DNA of 11,849 nucleotides from SAR116 cluster bacterium (lineage in GTDB: Bacteria > Pseudomonadota > Alphaproteobacteria > Puniceispirillales > Puniceispirillaceae): contig SHBC01000026.1 in NCBI GenBank assembly GCA_004213025.1, positions 1-11,849 of the forward strand, read 5' to 3'. The position numbers and the translations under genes were made by a program. Below are positions 1 through 6,761 of the stretch, one piece after another. The notes beneath the pieces are model-generated. The model had not been told where the DNA came from and did not search any database. It saw only the letters and a program-made list of their open reading frames with translations. Each line of letters opens with the position of its first letter. Position 1 is the first letter of the stretch.

Positions 1-414
1 GACGGCCGGGTTCTTTGTGTAGTTATAGCCAATGATCGTCTTGCCCGAACTGCCGGTGGCGGCATCGGTCATCGCCTGCGAATCGGCAAGCGTTGTCGAC
101 ATCGGCTTCTCGCACCAGACATGTTTGCCTGCTTCCAGCGCAGCGATGGAGATTTCGGCGTGGGTGTCATTCGGCGTGCAGACCGAGATCAGATCGACCG
201 CCGGGTCGTTGACAACCTCGCGCCAGTCATCCGTATATCGGTTGAAACCGAGGTCGGTGGCGCGCTGCGATGCGCGCTCGGGACTGAGGTCGCAGACAAT
301 CTCCAGCCGTGGCCTGAGGCCGGTCCCGAAAACCGAGGCTGATGCGCTGTAGGCAATGGAATGCGCCTTGCCCATGAAGCCGGTGCCGATGACGCCGATG
401 CCGATTTCCTTCAT
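1..414 (-). CDS. Gfo/Idh/MocA-family NAD(P)-dependent oxidoreductase, inositol-dehydrogenase-like (partial, 3' end outside window)
   Basis: Read from an ATG at 414-412 on the minus strand, the frame stays open to the left edge, giving the first 138 residues. The N-terminus is a Rossmann NAD(P) site (VIGTGFMGKAH, residues 8-18; GxGxxG at 10-15). It is followed by CTPNDTH (79-85) and the family hallmark CEKP (101-104), whose lysine takes part in catalysis in characterised relatives. A good Shine-Dalgarno sequence (GGAG, six bases before the ATG) supports the start. Facing an inositol operon across a shared control region, it probably oxidises an inositol or inosose at a ring hydroxyl. From memory, the N-terminus, with its long loop around residues 22-36, looks unlike canonical rhizobial IdhA (IolG). 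It could therefore be a scyllo-inositol or other cyclitol dehydrogenase, with the true IolG elsewhere. The family is certain; the substrate is inferred from context. The substrate-binding C-terminal domain is not in the window. Confidence 0.88.
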   Translation of the reverse strand, partial: MKEIGIGVIGTGFMGKAHSIAYSASASVFGTGLRPRLEIVCDLSPERASQRATDLGFNRYTDDWREVVNDPAVDLISVCTPNDTHAEISIAALEAGKHVWCEKPMSTTLADSQAMTDAATGSSGKTIIGYNYTKNPAV

Positions 415-508
415 CAAGATCTCCAGATATGGTGGCCAGACGGTCCAGCCGGTGTGGTGGTAACATTCGGTGAAAGATTTGGTCGCGCATGCGGAGCCCC
501 GACGCAAG

Positions 509-537
509 ATTAAAAATCGCGAAATCCCAAATTTGAA
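509..537 (-). promoter_or_regulatory. Candidate sigma-70 promoter for the divergent dehydrogenase gene
   Basis: On the minus strand, TTCAAA (537-532) and TTTAAT (514-509) are separated by 17 bases, matching the -35 and -10 consensus at 4/6 and 5/6 positions. The -10 ends about 95 bases upstream of the ATG at 414. The candidate operator dyad covers the -35. It was found by eye, and AT-rich sequence favours chance matches. Confidence 0.35.
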
Positions 538-554
538 ATATTTTTTCTAAATTT
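529..554. promoter_or_regulatory. Candidate operator: AT-rich interrupted dyad, possibly for the RpiR-type regulator
   Basis: Perfect arms GAAA (535-538) and TTTC (544-547) flank a five-base centre. Outside them lie AAATTT at 529-534 and AAATTT at 549-554, so the dyad extends further with a one-base offset. Published RpiR-type IolR sites in rhizobia contain GAA/TTC half-sites, which makes this the best operator candidate here. It would overlap the -35 element of the divergent dehydrogenase promoter and lie just upstream of the -35 of the operon promoter, a sensible place to control both. AT-rich DNA produces such dyads easily, so this stays a candidate. Confidence 0.4.
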
Positions 555-558
555 GCCC

Positions 559-586
559 TTTACAAGTGGTCCCGCCCATCTAGAGT
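559..586 (+). promoter_or_regulatory. Candidate sigma-70 promoter for the transport/catabolic operon
   Basis: TTTACA (559-564) and TAGAGT (581-586) are separated by 16 bases, matching the -35 and -10 consensus at 5/6 and 4/6 positions. Transcription would start near 593 and give a leader of about 60 bases before the binding-protein ATG at 656. It lies immediately downstream of the candidate operator dyad. No better promoter is visible between the two genes. Confidence 0.35.
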
Positions 587-626
587 CGCGTGCGGGGGGC
601 TAATCACATTCACACTCACATCGATA

Positions 627-653
627 TGTCCCCGATAAAAACTTTGGAGGACA
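627..653 (+). promoter_or_regulatory. Strong ribosome binding site of the binding-protein gene inside a possible small hairpin
   Basis: GGAGG at 646-650 lies five bases before the ATG at 656 and fixes the start of the binding-protein gene, downstream of the in-frame GTG at 590. TGTCCCC (627-633) can pair with GGAGGACA (646-653) if A648 bulges, forming a seven-pair stem around a 12-base AT-rich loop that would enclose the ribosome site. The site itself is clear; the hairpin's function is speculative. Confidence 0.5.
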
Positions 654-655
654 CA

Positions 656-1561
656 ATGAAGAAGTTGCTTCTTGCGCTGTCTGCTGCTGTGCTGTTTTCA
701 GGCGCCGCTCAGGCAGAACGCTATGTGATGGTTACACATGGTGAAGGTAAAGATCCGTTCTGGCCTGTCGTGCAGAAGGGTGGCGAAGACGCCGCCCGTG
801 CTATCGGTGCTGACTTCGAATACATCTTCACACCGTCTGGCGACATGAGCGACATGGCAAAGTCGATTGCCGCTGCCGCTGCAACCCAGCCTGACGGCAT
901 GGTCGTCTCGCTGCCGGATCCGGATGCTCTGGGTCAGGCCATCAAGGACGCCGTTGCTGCTGGTATTCCGGTCATCACCATGAACTCGGGCCTTGAGTCG
1001 TCGAAGGACGTTGGTGCTCTGATGCACGTTGGTCAGCCTGAATTCCTGGCTGGTCAGGCCGCTGGCGCCCGCGCCAAGGCCGAGGGTGCGACCAGCGCAC
1101 TGTGCTTCATTCAGGAAGCCTACAACACTGCGCTGAACGACCGTTGTAACGGTTACGGTGAGTCGGTTCCGACGAAGCTGGCTGACAGCTCGAACGACCC
1201 GGCCACCATCCCGACTCGTGCGGCGGCCGCTCTGCAGGCCAACCCTGAGATCGATGCTGTCCTGTCTGTCGGCCCGCACGTCTGTGTTGGCGTTCAGCAG
1301 GCGATCGACGAGCTTGGCATGTCGGTTCACCACTCCTGCTTCGACCTCAGCCCGCCGGTCATGGACATGATCAATGCTGGCAAGGTTCAGTACACCATCG
1401 ACCAGCAGCAGCGTCTGCAGGGCTACATGCCTGTGGTCGTTCTGCACCTGTACAACAACGGCGCTGGCCTGCTTCCGGGTGCGAACATCCCGTCGGGCCC
1501 AGGCTTTGTTGACAAGTCGAACGCTTCGTCGGTTGCCTCGCTGGCTGGCGTTGACCGGTAA
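656..1561 (+). CDS. Periplasmic sugar/inositol-binding protein of an ABC importer (Peripla_BP_4 type)
   Basis: A 301-residue precursor with a classic signal peptide: MKK, a hydrophobic core, then SGAAQA with likely cleavage before ERYVMV at residue 21. The mature protein has the ribose-binding-protein fold: GEGKDPFWPVVQKGGEDAA near its start, DGMVVSLPDPDAL for the first ligand lobe, GIPVITMNSG in the first-domain loop, and GKVQYTIDQQ near the C-terminus, where these proteins carry a ligand-contacting region. It should capture an inositol or related polyol and deliver it to the permease downstream; the ligand is inferred from the iol genes. Cysteines at 150, 164, 210 and 228 could form two periplasmic disulfides. 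Codon use differs from its neighbours (many GCT, GGT and CGT, few GCG), as expected of a very highly expressed protein. The start is the ATG behind GGAGG. An intrinsic terminator follows, probably making its mRNA more abundant than that of the permease. Confidence 0.9.
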   Translation: MKKLLLALSAAVLFSGAAQAERYVMVTHGEGKDPFWPVVQKGGEDAARAIGADFEYIFTPSGDMSDMAKSIAAAAATQPDGMVVSLPDPDALGQAIKDAVAAGIPVITMNSGLESSKDVGALMHVGQPEFLAGQAAGARAKAEGATSALCFIQEAYNTALNDRCNGYGESVPTKLADSSNDPATIPTRAAAALQANPEIDAVLSVGPHVCVGVQQAIDELGMSVHHSCFDLSPPVMDMINAGKVQYTIDQQQRLQGYMPVVVLHLYNNGAGLLPGANIPSGPGFVDKSNASSVASLAGVDR

Positions 1562-1576
1562 TCACATAAAACATCG

Positions 1577-1609
1577 AAGTGGGTAGCGTCTTGCTACCCA
1601 CTTTTTTTT
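1577..1609 (+). terminator. Intrinsic terminator between the binding-protein and permease genes
   Basis: The stem AAGTGGGTAGC (1577-1587) pairs perfectly with GCTACCCACTT (1593-1603) around a five-base loop (1588-1592). It runs into eight consecutive T (1602-1609). It begins 15 bases after the stop codon of the binding protein and ends 10 bases before the permease ATG. Partial termination here is the usual way to make more binding protein than membrane components. No separate promoter for the permease is evident, so read-through is expected. Confidence 0.9.
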
Positions 1610-1619
1610 GGATTTAGAC

Positions 1620-3206
1620 ATGAACCAGACCGCAAGCACTAGGCAGGAATCCGATCGTCTCGCATCCAAGGGATGGCTGAACTCTCTGTTGGGACGGCCG
1701 GAAATCGGCCCGATCGGGGTGATGCTGCTGCTGTTCGGCATGCTGGGATATTTCTCCATTCCGGCCGGCGAATTCTCGCTCAATCCCTTTGCCGGTGAAG
1801 GCTTCAACGCGCTTGGCATCCGCAATAATTTGCGGGTCATCGCGCAGCTGGGGATCATCGCCCTTGGCGCAGGTCTGCTGATCATCGCCGGCGAATTCGA
1901 TTTGTCGATCGGCTCGATGATCGGCTTTGCGGGCGCCTGTATGGCGATGGTGCTTCGATGGGGATTTGCCGTTGTCATTCCGTACATTTCGTTCGAGGGC
2001 GGGGCGCATATTGAATTTTTCACGCTGATCTATATCGAGAATATCTCGCCAATCGGCGCCATCATGATCACCTTGTGTTTCACCCTGTTCTTTGGCTGGC
2101 TGCAGGGCTACATCGTCGTGCGGTCGGGTCTGCCATCCTTTATTGTGACGCTTGGCGGCCTGTTCTTCCTTCGCGGCCTGACCGAAGTGTCGCTTCGCGC
2201 CTTCAACCACCGTCCCGACCAGACCAAGGGCGCAACGACGGTGACCGAATTGCCCGACATCAAGAACATCATCGATGTGCCGGGGCATGGCGAGATGGAA
2301 CGCGACGCTGCAAAGGCGCTTCCCGAGGCGGACCTCATGGCACTTCTCAAGGACGTGCCCGCAGATACCATCGCCGGCATTACCGAGCGGCTGACATACA
2401 CAGCCCAGCGTGTCGCCGATGCAAAGACGCAGATCATGGCGTCAAAGGGCGTGAAACCGCTGGAGCGGGCGCTGGAAAACGCCATCGAGTCGGGTAACGA
2501 GACGATGGTGGCAACGATCCGTAACAAGATCGATACCTTCACTGTCACACCCGTGACTCCCAAGACCGTGACCGACATTGATGTTGCGCGGGCCTATATC
2601 GATACGATTGGCTCGGCGCGTCCGATCGCCAATTTCTTTGGCGGTGATATTCTGCAACCGATCTTCGACTTCCTGTATTTCCCGGTTGACTGGAACACCA
2701 ATAATTTCGGCAATCAGTTTGCGCCGGGGCTTTATTCCTGTGTGATGATCTGGGTGATCCTGGCGCTGCTCTGTTATGTCGTTCTCAGCCGCACACAGGC
2801 CGGCAACTGGATCTATTCCACGGGCGGTAACCTGCAGGCGGCGAAGGCGAATGGTGTGCCGACCAACAGGGTGAAGATATCGCTGTTTATATTCTCCGCC
2901 TTCTGCGCCACGATTTTCGCGGCGTGCCAGGTGTTCGAGGTGAACACAGCCGATGCGGCAAAGGGCAATCTGAAGGAACTTGAGGCCATCGCCGCCGCCG
3001 TCATCGGCGGGATCGTGATGACCGGCGGGTTCGGAACCGTCGTCGGTATCATCGTCGGTGCCTTCATCTTCGGCCTCGCCAAGGAAGCTTTCTTCTACAT
3101 TCCGGGAATCGACGGTTCCTTCTACCGCGTCTTCCTCGGCCTCGTGATCATCGCCTCGGCGTTGCTCAATGAAAACATACGCAAGCGAATCATGGGTACG
3201 CTCTGA
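1620..3206 (+). CDS. ABC importer permease, RbsC/BPD_transp_2 family, with a large extra domain
   Basis: A 528-residue membrane protein; RbsC/FrcC-type permeases are usually about 320-360. Family features are clear at both ends: LGIIALGAGLLIIAGEFDLS near residues 75-95, GLPSFIVTLGGLFFLRGLTE near 172-191, the cytoplasmic coupling segment with GGN (402-404) and QAAKANGVP, and the closing AVIGGIVMTGGFGTVVG near 460-476. Between the GLFFLRGL segment and the next membrane helix (from about residue 363) lie some 165 residues where relatives have a short loop. Residues 225-307 of this insert are hydrophilic, charged and probably helical. By family topology the insert faces the periplasm, where the binding protein docks. 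The frame is unbroken, so this is not an artefact of a frameshift. I chose the ATG at 1620; its ribosome site (GGAT, 1610-1613) is weak and abuts the terminator T-tract. It probably forms a homodimer with the ATPase downstream. Confidence 0.88.
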   Translation: MNQTASTRQESDRLASKGWLNSLLGRPEIGPIGVMLLLFGMLGYFSIPAGEFSLNPFAGEGFNALGIRNNLRVIAQLGIIALGAGLLIIAGEFDLSIGSMIGFAGACMAMVLRWGFAVVIPYISFEGGAHIEFFTLIYIENISPIGAIMITLCFTLFFGWLQGYIVVRSGLPSFIVTLGGLFFLRGLTEVSLRAFNHRPDQTKGATTVTELPDIKNIIDVPGHGEMERDAAKALPEADLMALLKDVPADTIAGITERLTYTAQRVADAKTQIMASKGVKPLERALENAIESGNETMVATIRNKIDTFTVTPVTPKTVTDIDVARAYIDTIGSARPIANFFGGDILQPIFDFLYFPVDWNTNNFGNQFAPGLYSCVMIWVILALLCYVVLSRTQAGNWIYSTGGNLQAAKANGVPTNRVKISLFIFSAFCATIFAACQVFEVNTADAAKGNLKELEAIAAAVIGGIVMTGGFGTVVGIIVGAFIFGLAKEAFFYIPGIDGSFYRVFLGLVIIASALLNENIRKRIMGTL

Positions 3207-3207
3207 C

Positions 3208-3996
3208 ATGGCTGACAACACGGCAGAACCGCTTATCGAGACCACCGGCCTGGTAAAGAAATTCGGCTCCTTCACGGCGCTGAACGGGGTCGATCTCAAG
3301 GTCTATCCTGGTGAGGTGCACGCGCTTCTCGGCGATAATGGCGCTGGCAAATCGACCCTGATCAAGATCCTCTCCGGTGTCTTCAAGCCGACAGCGGGCG
3401 AGATCAAGGTCGAGGGCAAGCCTGTCTCCTTTGTCTCGCCGCGTGACGCCACCGAGGCCGGGATCGGCACGGTGTATCAGGATCTTGCCCTGAATGCGCT
3501 GACCTCGGTGACCCGCAATTTCTTCCTCGGCCGCGAGATTACCCATTTCCCGGGCCCCTTCGGCCTGATGAAAATGCAGGACATGGACGAGATCGCCATC
3601 AGCGAGATGGCGAAGATCGGGATCAATGTCGCCGATCCGAACCAGCCTGTCGGAACCATGTCGGGTGGTCAGCGCCAGACACTGGCCATCGCCCGGGCCA
3701 TTTACTTTGGCGCCAAGGTGCTGATCCTCGACGAGCCGACCTCGGCGCTCGGGCAGAAGCAGCAGATGGAAGTTCTGAAGACCATCCGCAAGGTGCAGAA
3801 GCTTGGCGACATTGCGATTATCCTCATCACTCATAACGAGATTCACGCGCGGCTGATCGCCGACCGCTTCACCTTCCTCAGTCTTGGCGAGGTGATCGGG
3901 AGCGGCGCATCCCAGGATCTGGAGGGTGACGACATCAAGCGTCTGATGGCTGGTGGCGCCGAGATCGGCGATCTGGCCAAGGAGCTTGCTGACTAG
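3208..3996 (+). CDS. ABC importer ATPase, single nucleotide-binding domain
   Basis: A complete 262-residue ATPase. Visible motifs are Walker A GDNGAGKST (42-50), the Q-loop in VYQDLALN, the signature MSGGQRQTLAIARAI, Walker B VLILDEPTSALG and the switch histidine in ILITHNE. It would sit on the cytoplasmic face of the preceding permease and power uptake. Many CUT2-type sugar importers (RbsA, MglA, XylG) fuse two such domains into about 500 residues. This one has a single domain, like FrcA of the rhizobial fructose system, and so must dimerise. The signature motif starts with Met instead of Leu, a common variant. The start codon lies one base after the permease stop, so the two are translationally coupled. 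The transported substrate is inferred from the iol genes behind it; the motifs alone fit any sugar. Confidence 0.93.
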   Translation: MADNTAEPLIETTGLVKKFGSFTALNGVDLKVYPGEVHALLGDNGAGKSTLIKILSGVFKPTAGEIKVEGKPVSFVSPRDATEAGIGTVYQDLALNALTSVTRNFFLGREITHFPGPFGLMKMQDMDEIAISEMAKIGINVADPNQPVGTMSGGQRQTLAIARAIYFGAKVLILDEPTSALGQKQQMEVLKTIRKVQKLGDIAIILITHNEIHARLIADRFTFLSLGEVIGSGASQDLEGDDIKRLMAGGAEIGDLAKELAD

Positions 3997-4022
3997 ATCG
4001 CCGGAACGGATTGGATGTGGCT

Positions 4023-4853
4023 ATGGACTCCGCTGAGGTTGGGACAAAACCGGAGACTCTCGACCAGCTTGTCGAGCGGATTGAGCAGCATCATGCCGAC
4101 CTGCCGAAGCGGTTGCAGGAAATCGGCAATTTCGCGCTTGGTCACCCTGAAGCCATAGCGCTGTCAACGCTTGCCGAGCTTGCCGCCGAAACCGATATCG
4201 CGACATCCGCCTTTGTCCGCTTTGCGCAGACTCTCGGCTTTGACGGATTCAGCCAGATGCAGACGGTGTTCCGCCAGCAGGTCCGTAACAGCTGGCCGCA
4301 ATATGGCAGCCGCCTTTCCGAAATGGCATCCGTCAATCCGGCTGACCATCTTGAGGCATTGTCCATCTCCGCTGTTGATTCGATCAAACGGCTGTCCAAT
4401 ACGGTGTCGATCGACACCCTTGAAAAGGCCTCGCAGAAATTGGCCGATGCCGAGACGGTTTGGCTTGCCGCCGGGGGGCGGGCAAAGCCGGTCACGGTCT
4501 ATCTTGGGTATCTGCTGACCCAGCTTGGGATTCGCTCGCAGGAATTTCGTGACTCGCCGGCCCTGGCAATGCGCGAGTTGAAGCTGATCGGCCCGCGCGA
4601 TGTGCTGTTCGTGGTCAGTTTTTCCCCCTATGGGGAAATGACGGCCAACCTGGCGCGGCAGGCGCATGAAATGGGTGTGTCCATCATCAGCATCACCGAC
4701 ACCACCGTAAGCCCGATTGCGCTCGACACCACTTTGCTTGTCACCGAAGAGCATCTCTTCGGGTTCCGCTCGCTCTGCGCATCCATGAATTTGACGCAAT
4801 ATCTGGCCATCGAGGCCGGTCTCAAACGCGAGAAAGGTCCACAGGATGGCTGA
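4023..4853 (+). CDS. iolR: RpiR/MurR-family transcriptional regulator, probable iol repressor
   Basis: A 276-residue protein with the two-part RpiR layout. The N-terminal winged helix-turn-helix (about 10-87) contains TLAELAAETDIATSAFVRFA and then LGFDGFSQMQ, a family hallmark. A SIS sugar-phosphate-binding domain (about 130-262) has VWLAAGGRAKPVTVYLGYLL and DVLFVVSFSPYGE. In Sinorhizobium and Rhizobium the RpiR-type IolR sits directly upstream of iolC, as here, and represses inositol genes until an intermediate of the pathway binds. The same role is inferred here. The start is uncertain: in-frame TTG 4011, GTG 4017 and ATG 4023 are all possible, and I chose the ATG with GGAT seven bases upstream. 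Its 3' end overlaps iolC by eight bases. Because the gene is inside the operon, it probably regulates its own synthesis. Confidence 0.88.
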   Translation: MDSAEVGTKPETLDQLVERIEQHHADLPKRLQEIGNFALGHPEAIALSTLAELAAETDIATSAFVRFAQTLGFDGFSQMQTVFRQQVRNSWPQYGSRLSEMASVNPADHLEALSISAVDSIKRLSNTVSIDTLEKASQKLADAETVWLAAGGRAKPVTVYLGYLLTQLGIRSQEFRDSPALAMRELKLIGPRDVLFVVSFSPYGEMTANLARQAHEMGVSIISITDTTVSPIALDTTLLVTEEHLFGFRSLCASMNLTQYLAIEAGLKREKGPQDG

Positions 4854-6744
4854 TCCGACGCTTGATGTGATCTGCATCGGCCGCTCGTCGGTTGATCTCT
4901 ATGGTGGCCAGGTCGGGGGCCGGCTGGAGGATATGTCCAGCTTTGCCAAATATATCGGTGGCAGCCCGACCAATATCAGTATCGGCTGTTCACGGCTTGG
5001 TCTGAAATCGGCGGTGATCACCGGCGTCGGTGATGAACATATGGGCCGCTTCATTGTTGAACAGCTTGTCCGCGAAGGCGTTGATACCAGCCATGTGAAA
5101 ACCGATCCCGACCGGCTGACCGCGCTCGTGATCCTCGGCATTCGCGACAAGGAACAATTCCCGTTGATTTTCTATCGCGAGGATTGCGCCGACATGGCCA
5201 TCGAGGAAGCCGATATCGATCCCGATTTCATCGCTTCGGCAAGGGCGGTCCTTGTCACTGGCACGCATTTCAGCACCGACCGTGTGGCCGGGGCCAGCTT
5301 TGCCGCGATGAAACTGGCGCGCCAGGCCGGCCGGAAGGTTGCCTTCGACATCGATTACCGGCCGAACCTGTGGGCGCTTGGCGGGCATGGTGACGGGGAA
5401 AGCCGCTTTGCCGAGAGTGCGCGCGTTACCGCGCACCTACAGACCGTTCTGCCGCATTGCGACCTGATCGTCGGCACCGAGGAAGAATGGCACATCGCCG
5501 GAGGCAGCACCGACACCATCGCCGCCCTGCAGGCTGCCCGCGCCATCACCGACGCAACACTGGTCTGCAAGCGTGGGGCGCTTGGCTGTGTGGTCTTTGA
5601 AGGCGGCATCGCCGGCTGGGATGACGGCGTCAGCTCGCCAGTGCGCGAAATCGAGGTCTTCAATGTCCTGGGGGCCGGTGACGGCTTCATGTCCGGCTTC
5701 CTGTCAGGTTGGTTGCGCGGCGCATCGGCGGCTGACTGCGCCCTCTATGCCAATATCTGCGGGGCGCTTGCGGTGTCGCGCCATGGCTGCGCGCCGTCCT
5801 ATCCGTCGCAGATCGAATTGCGGCACATGATCGAGACCGGCAGCGAGCATTTCGCGCTTCGCAAGGATGAACAGCTTGAGCAGATCCACTGGTCGACGAC
5901 GCGCCGGCGGCGCCATGACGAATTGCTGGCCTTCGCCTTTGACCATCGCATCCAGTTCAGCGAAATGGCGGCGGCGCAGGGCAGGACGGATGCCGATATC
6001 GATTATTTCAAGACGCTTGCCCTTAATGCCGTGACCGATCTGACAGCCACGCGTAACGGCCTCGGCATTCTGGTTGATGACCGGCTTGGAAGGTCGGCGC
6101 TTCACGCCGCGTCGGATCATGATTTCTGGATTGGCCGCCCGATTGAGGAATCCGGCGTCTTTCCGTTGTCTTTCGAGGAAGGCCCGGACCTTGGCAGCCG
6201 GCTTGCCGAATGGCCGGTCAATCACTGTGTGAAGGTGCTGGCCCCGCTTCGCACCGACGACCCTGAGGATTTGATCGCCCACCATGAGACCAGCCTGGTC
6301 GATCTTGCCGATGCCTGCCGTCAGACAGGGCATGAATTCCTCCTCGAGATCATCAATGGGCGCGCCGGCAAGCCCGCCGACCCGGACCAGATACACACCC
6401 TGATGGTGCGGATGTACGAACTTGGCGTGATGCCTGACTGGTGGAAGCTGGAGCCGATTGCCGAAGCGGCCTTCTGGGCCAGGGCAGGCGATATTGTCCG
6501 TGCGCACGATCCGCATCTTCAGGGTATAATCGTTCTCGGCAAGGAGATGCCGGATGAGCAGCTTGTGAAGGTTCTCGGCATGGCGAGGGGGGAGAAGCTG
6601 GTGCGCGGATTTGCCATTGGGAGGACGATTTTCAGTGATGCGGCGCGGCAATGGTTTGCTGGCGATATCGACGATGCCGCCGCGACAGACATGATGAGTG
6701 GCGTTTACCGGCGGCTGATCGCCGCCTGGGATGCGGCCGGCTGA
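4846..6744 (+). CDS. iolC: Bifunctional 5-dehydro-2-deoxygluconokinase / DUF2090 aldolase-like protein
   Basis: A 632-residue fusion. The N-terminal half (about 1-325) is a PfkB-family kinase: GGSPTNISIG (signature 1, about 39-48), DIDYRPNLW, and the active-site NVLGAGDGFMSGF with the catalytic base Asp279. It phosphorylates 5-dehydro-2-deoxy-D-gluconate (DKG) in inositol breakdown. The C-terminal half (about 340-632) is DUF2090, an aldolase-like TIM-barrel domain recognisable by DWWKLEP and the terminal LVRGFAIGRTIF. This domain is thought to replace the separate aldolase IolJ, splitting DKG-6-phosphate into dihydroxyacetone phosphate and malonate semialdehyde. The fusion is the usual proteobacterial form of IolC, at normal length. 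The start overlaps the end of the regulator gene and has AAGG eight bases upstream. Cytoplasmic. The kinase function is secure; the aldolase activity is inferred from the family. Confidence 0.94.
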   Translation: MADPTLDVICIGRSSVDLYGGQVGGRLEDMSSFAKYIGGSPTNISIGCSRLGLKSAVITGVGDEHMGRFIVEQLVREGVDTSHVKTDPDRLTALVILGIRDKEQFPLIFYREDCADMAIEEADIDPDFIASARAVLVTGTHFSTDRVAGASFAAMKLARQAGRKVAFDIDYRPNLWALGGHGDGESRFAESARVTAHLQTVLPHCDLIVGTEEEWHIAGGSTDTIAALQAARAITDATLVCKRGALGCVVFEGGIAGWDDGVSSPVREIEVFNVLGAGDGFMSGFLSGWLRGASAADCALYANICGALAVSRHGCAPSYPSQIELRHMIETGSEHFALRKDEQLEQIHWSTTRRRRHDELLAFAFDHRIQFSEMAAAQGRTDADIDYFKTLALNAVTDLTATRNGLGILVDDRLGRSALHAASDHDFWIGRPIEESGVFPLSFEEGPDLGSRLAEWPVNHCVKVLAPLRTDDPEDLIAHHETSLVDLADACRQTGHEFLLEIINGRAGKPADPDQIHTLMVRMYELGVMPDWWKLEPIAEAAFWARAGDIVRAHDPHLQGIIVLGKEMPDEQLVKVLGMARGEKLVRGFAIGRTIFSDAARQWFAGDIDDAAATDMMSGVYRRLIAAWDAAG

Positions 6745-6761
6745 TCGACAGGAGACGAGAT

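Larger units (their letters stand above)
415..655. promoter_or_regulatory. Divergent control region between the dehydrogenase and the transport/catabolic operon
   Basis: This 241-bp gap has no convincing gene. It separates two divergent genes and so must hold both promoters. Its centre (about 505-560) is far more AT-rich than the rest of the window and contains an imperfect dyad and promoter-like hexamers listed separately. A short perfect inverted repeat, GATT-AAA-AATC, lies at 508-518. The leader before the binding-protein gene has three tandem copies of TCACAY at 604-621, of unknown meaning. An upstream in-frame GTG at 590 could extend the binding protein, but it would put 22 polar residues ahead of a textbook signal peptide and lacks a ribosome site, so I rejected it. 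Confidence 0.7.

Noticed and set aside
590..655. N-terminal extension of the binding protein from GTG 590
   Set aside because: It would add 22 polar residues before a standard signal peptide and has no ribosome site, whereas ATG 656 has GGAGG at ideal spacing.
698..1447. 249-codon antisense frame across the binding-protein gene
   Set aside because: It lies wholly within a gene with a clear signal peptide and binding-protein fold. The composition of the antisense product is low-complexity Arg/Val/Asp/Leu.
1620..3206. Permease length explained by fused or frameshifted genes
   Set aside because: One continuous frame carries conserved permease segments on both sides of the insert in the correct order, so it is an insertion within one gene.
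6651..6761. N-terminal extension of iolD back into iolC
   Set aside because: The extra 37 residues are Arg-rich out-of-frame translation of the end of iolC, and the ATG at 6762 has a good ribosome site and a family-typical N-terminus.
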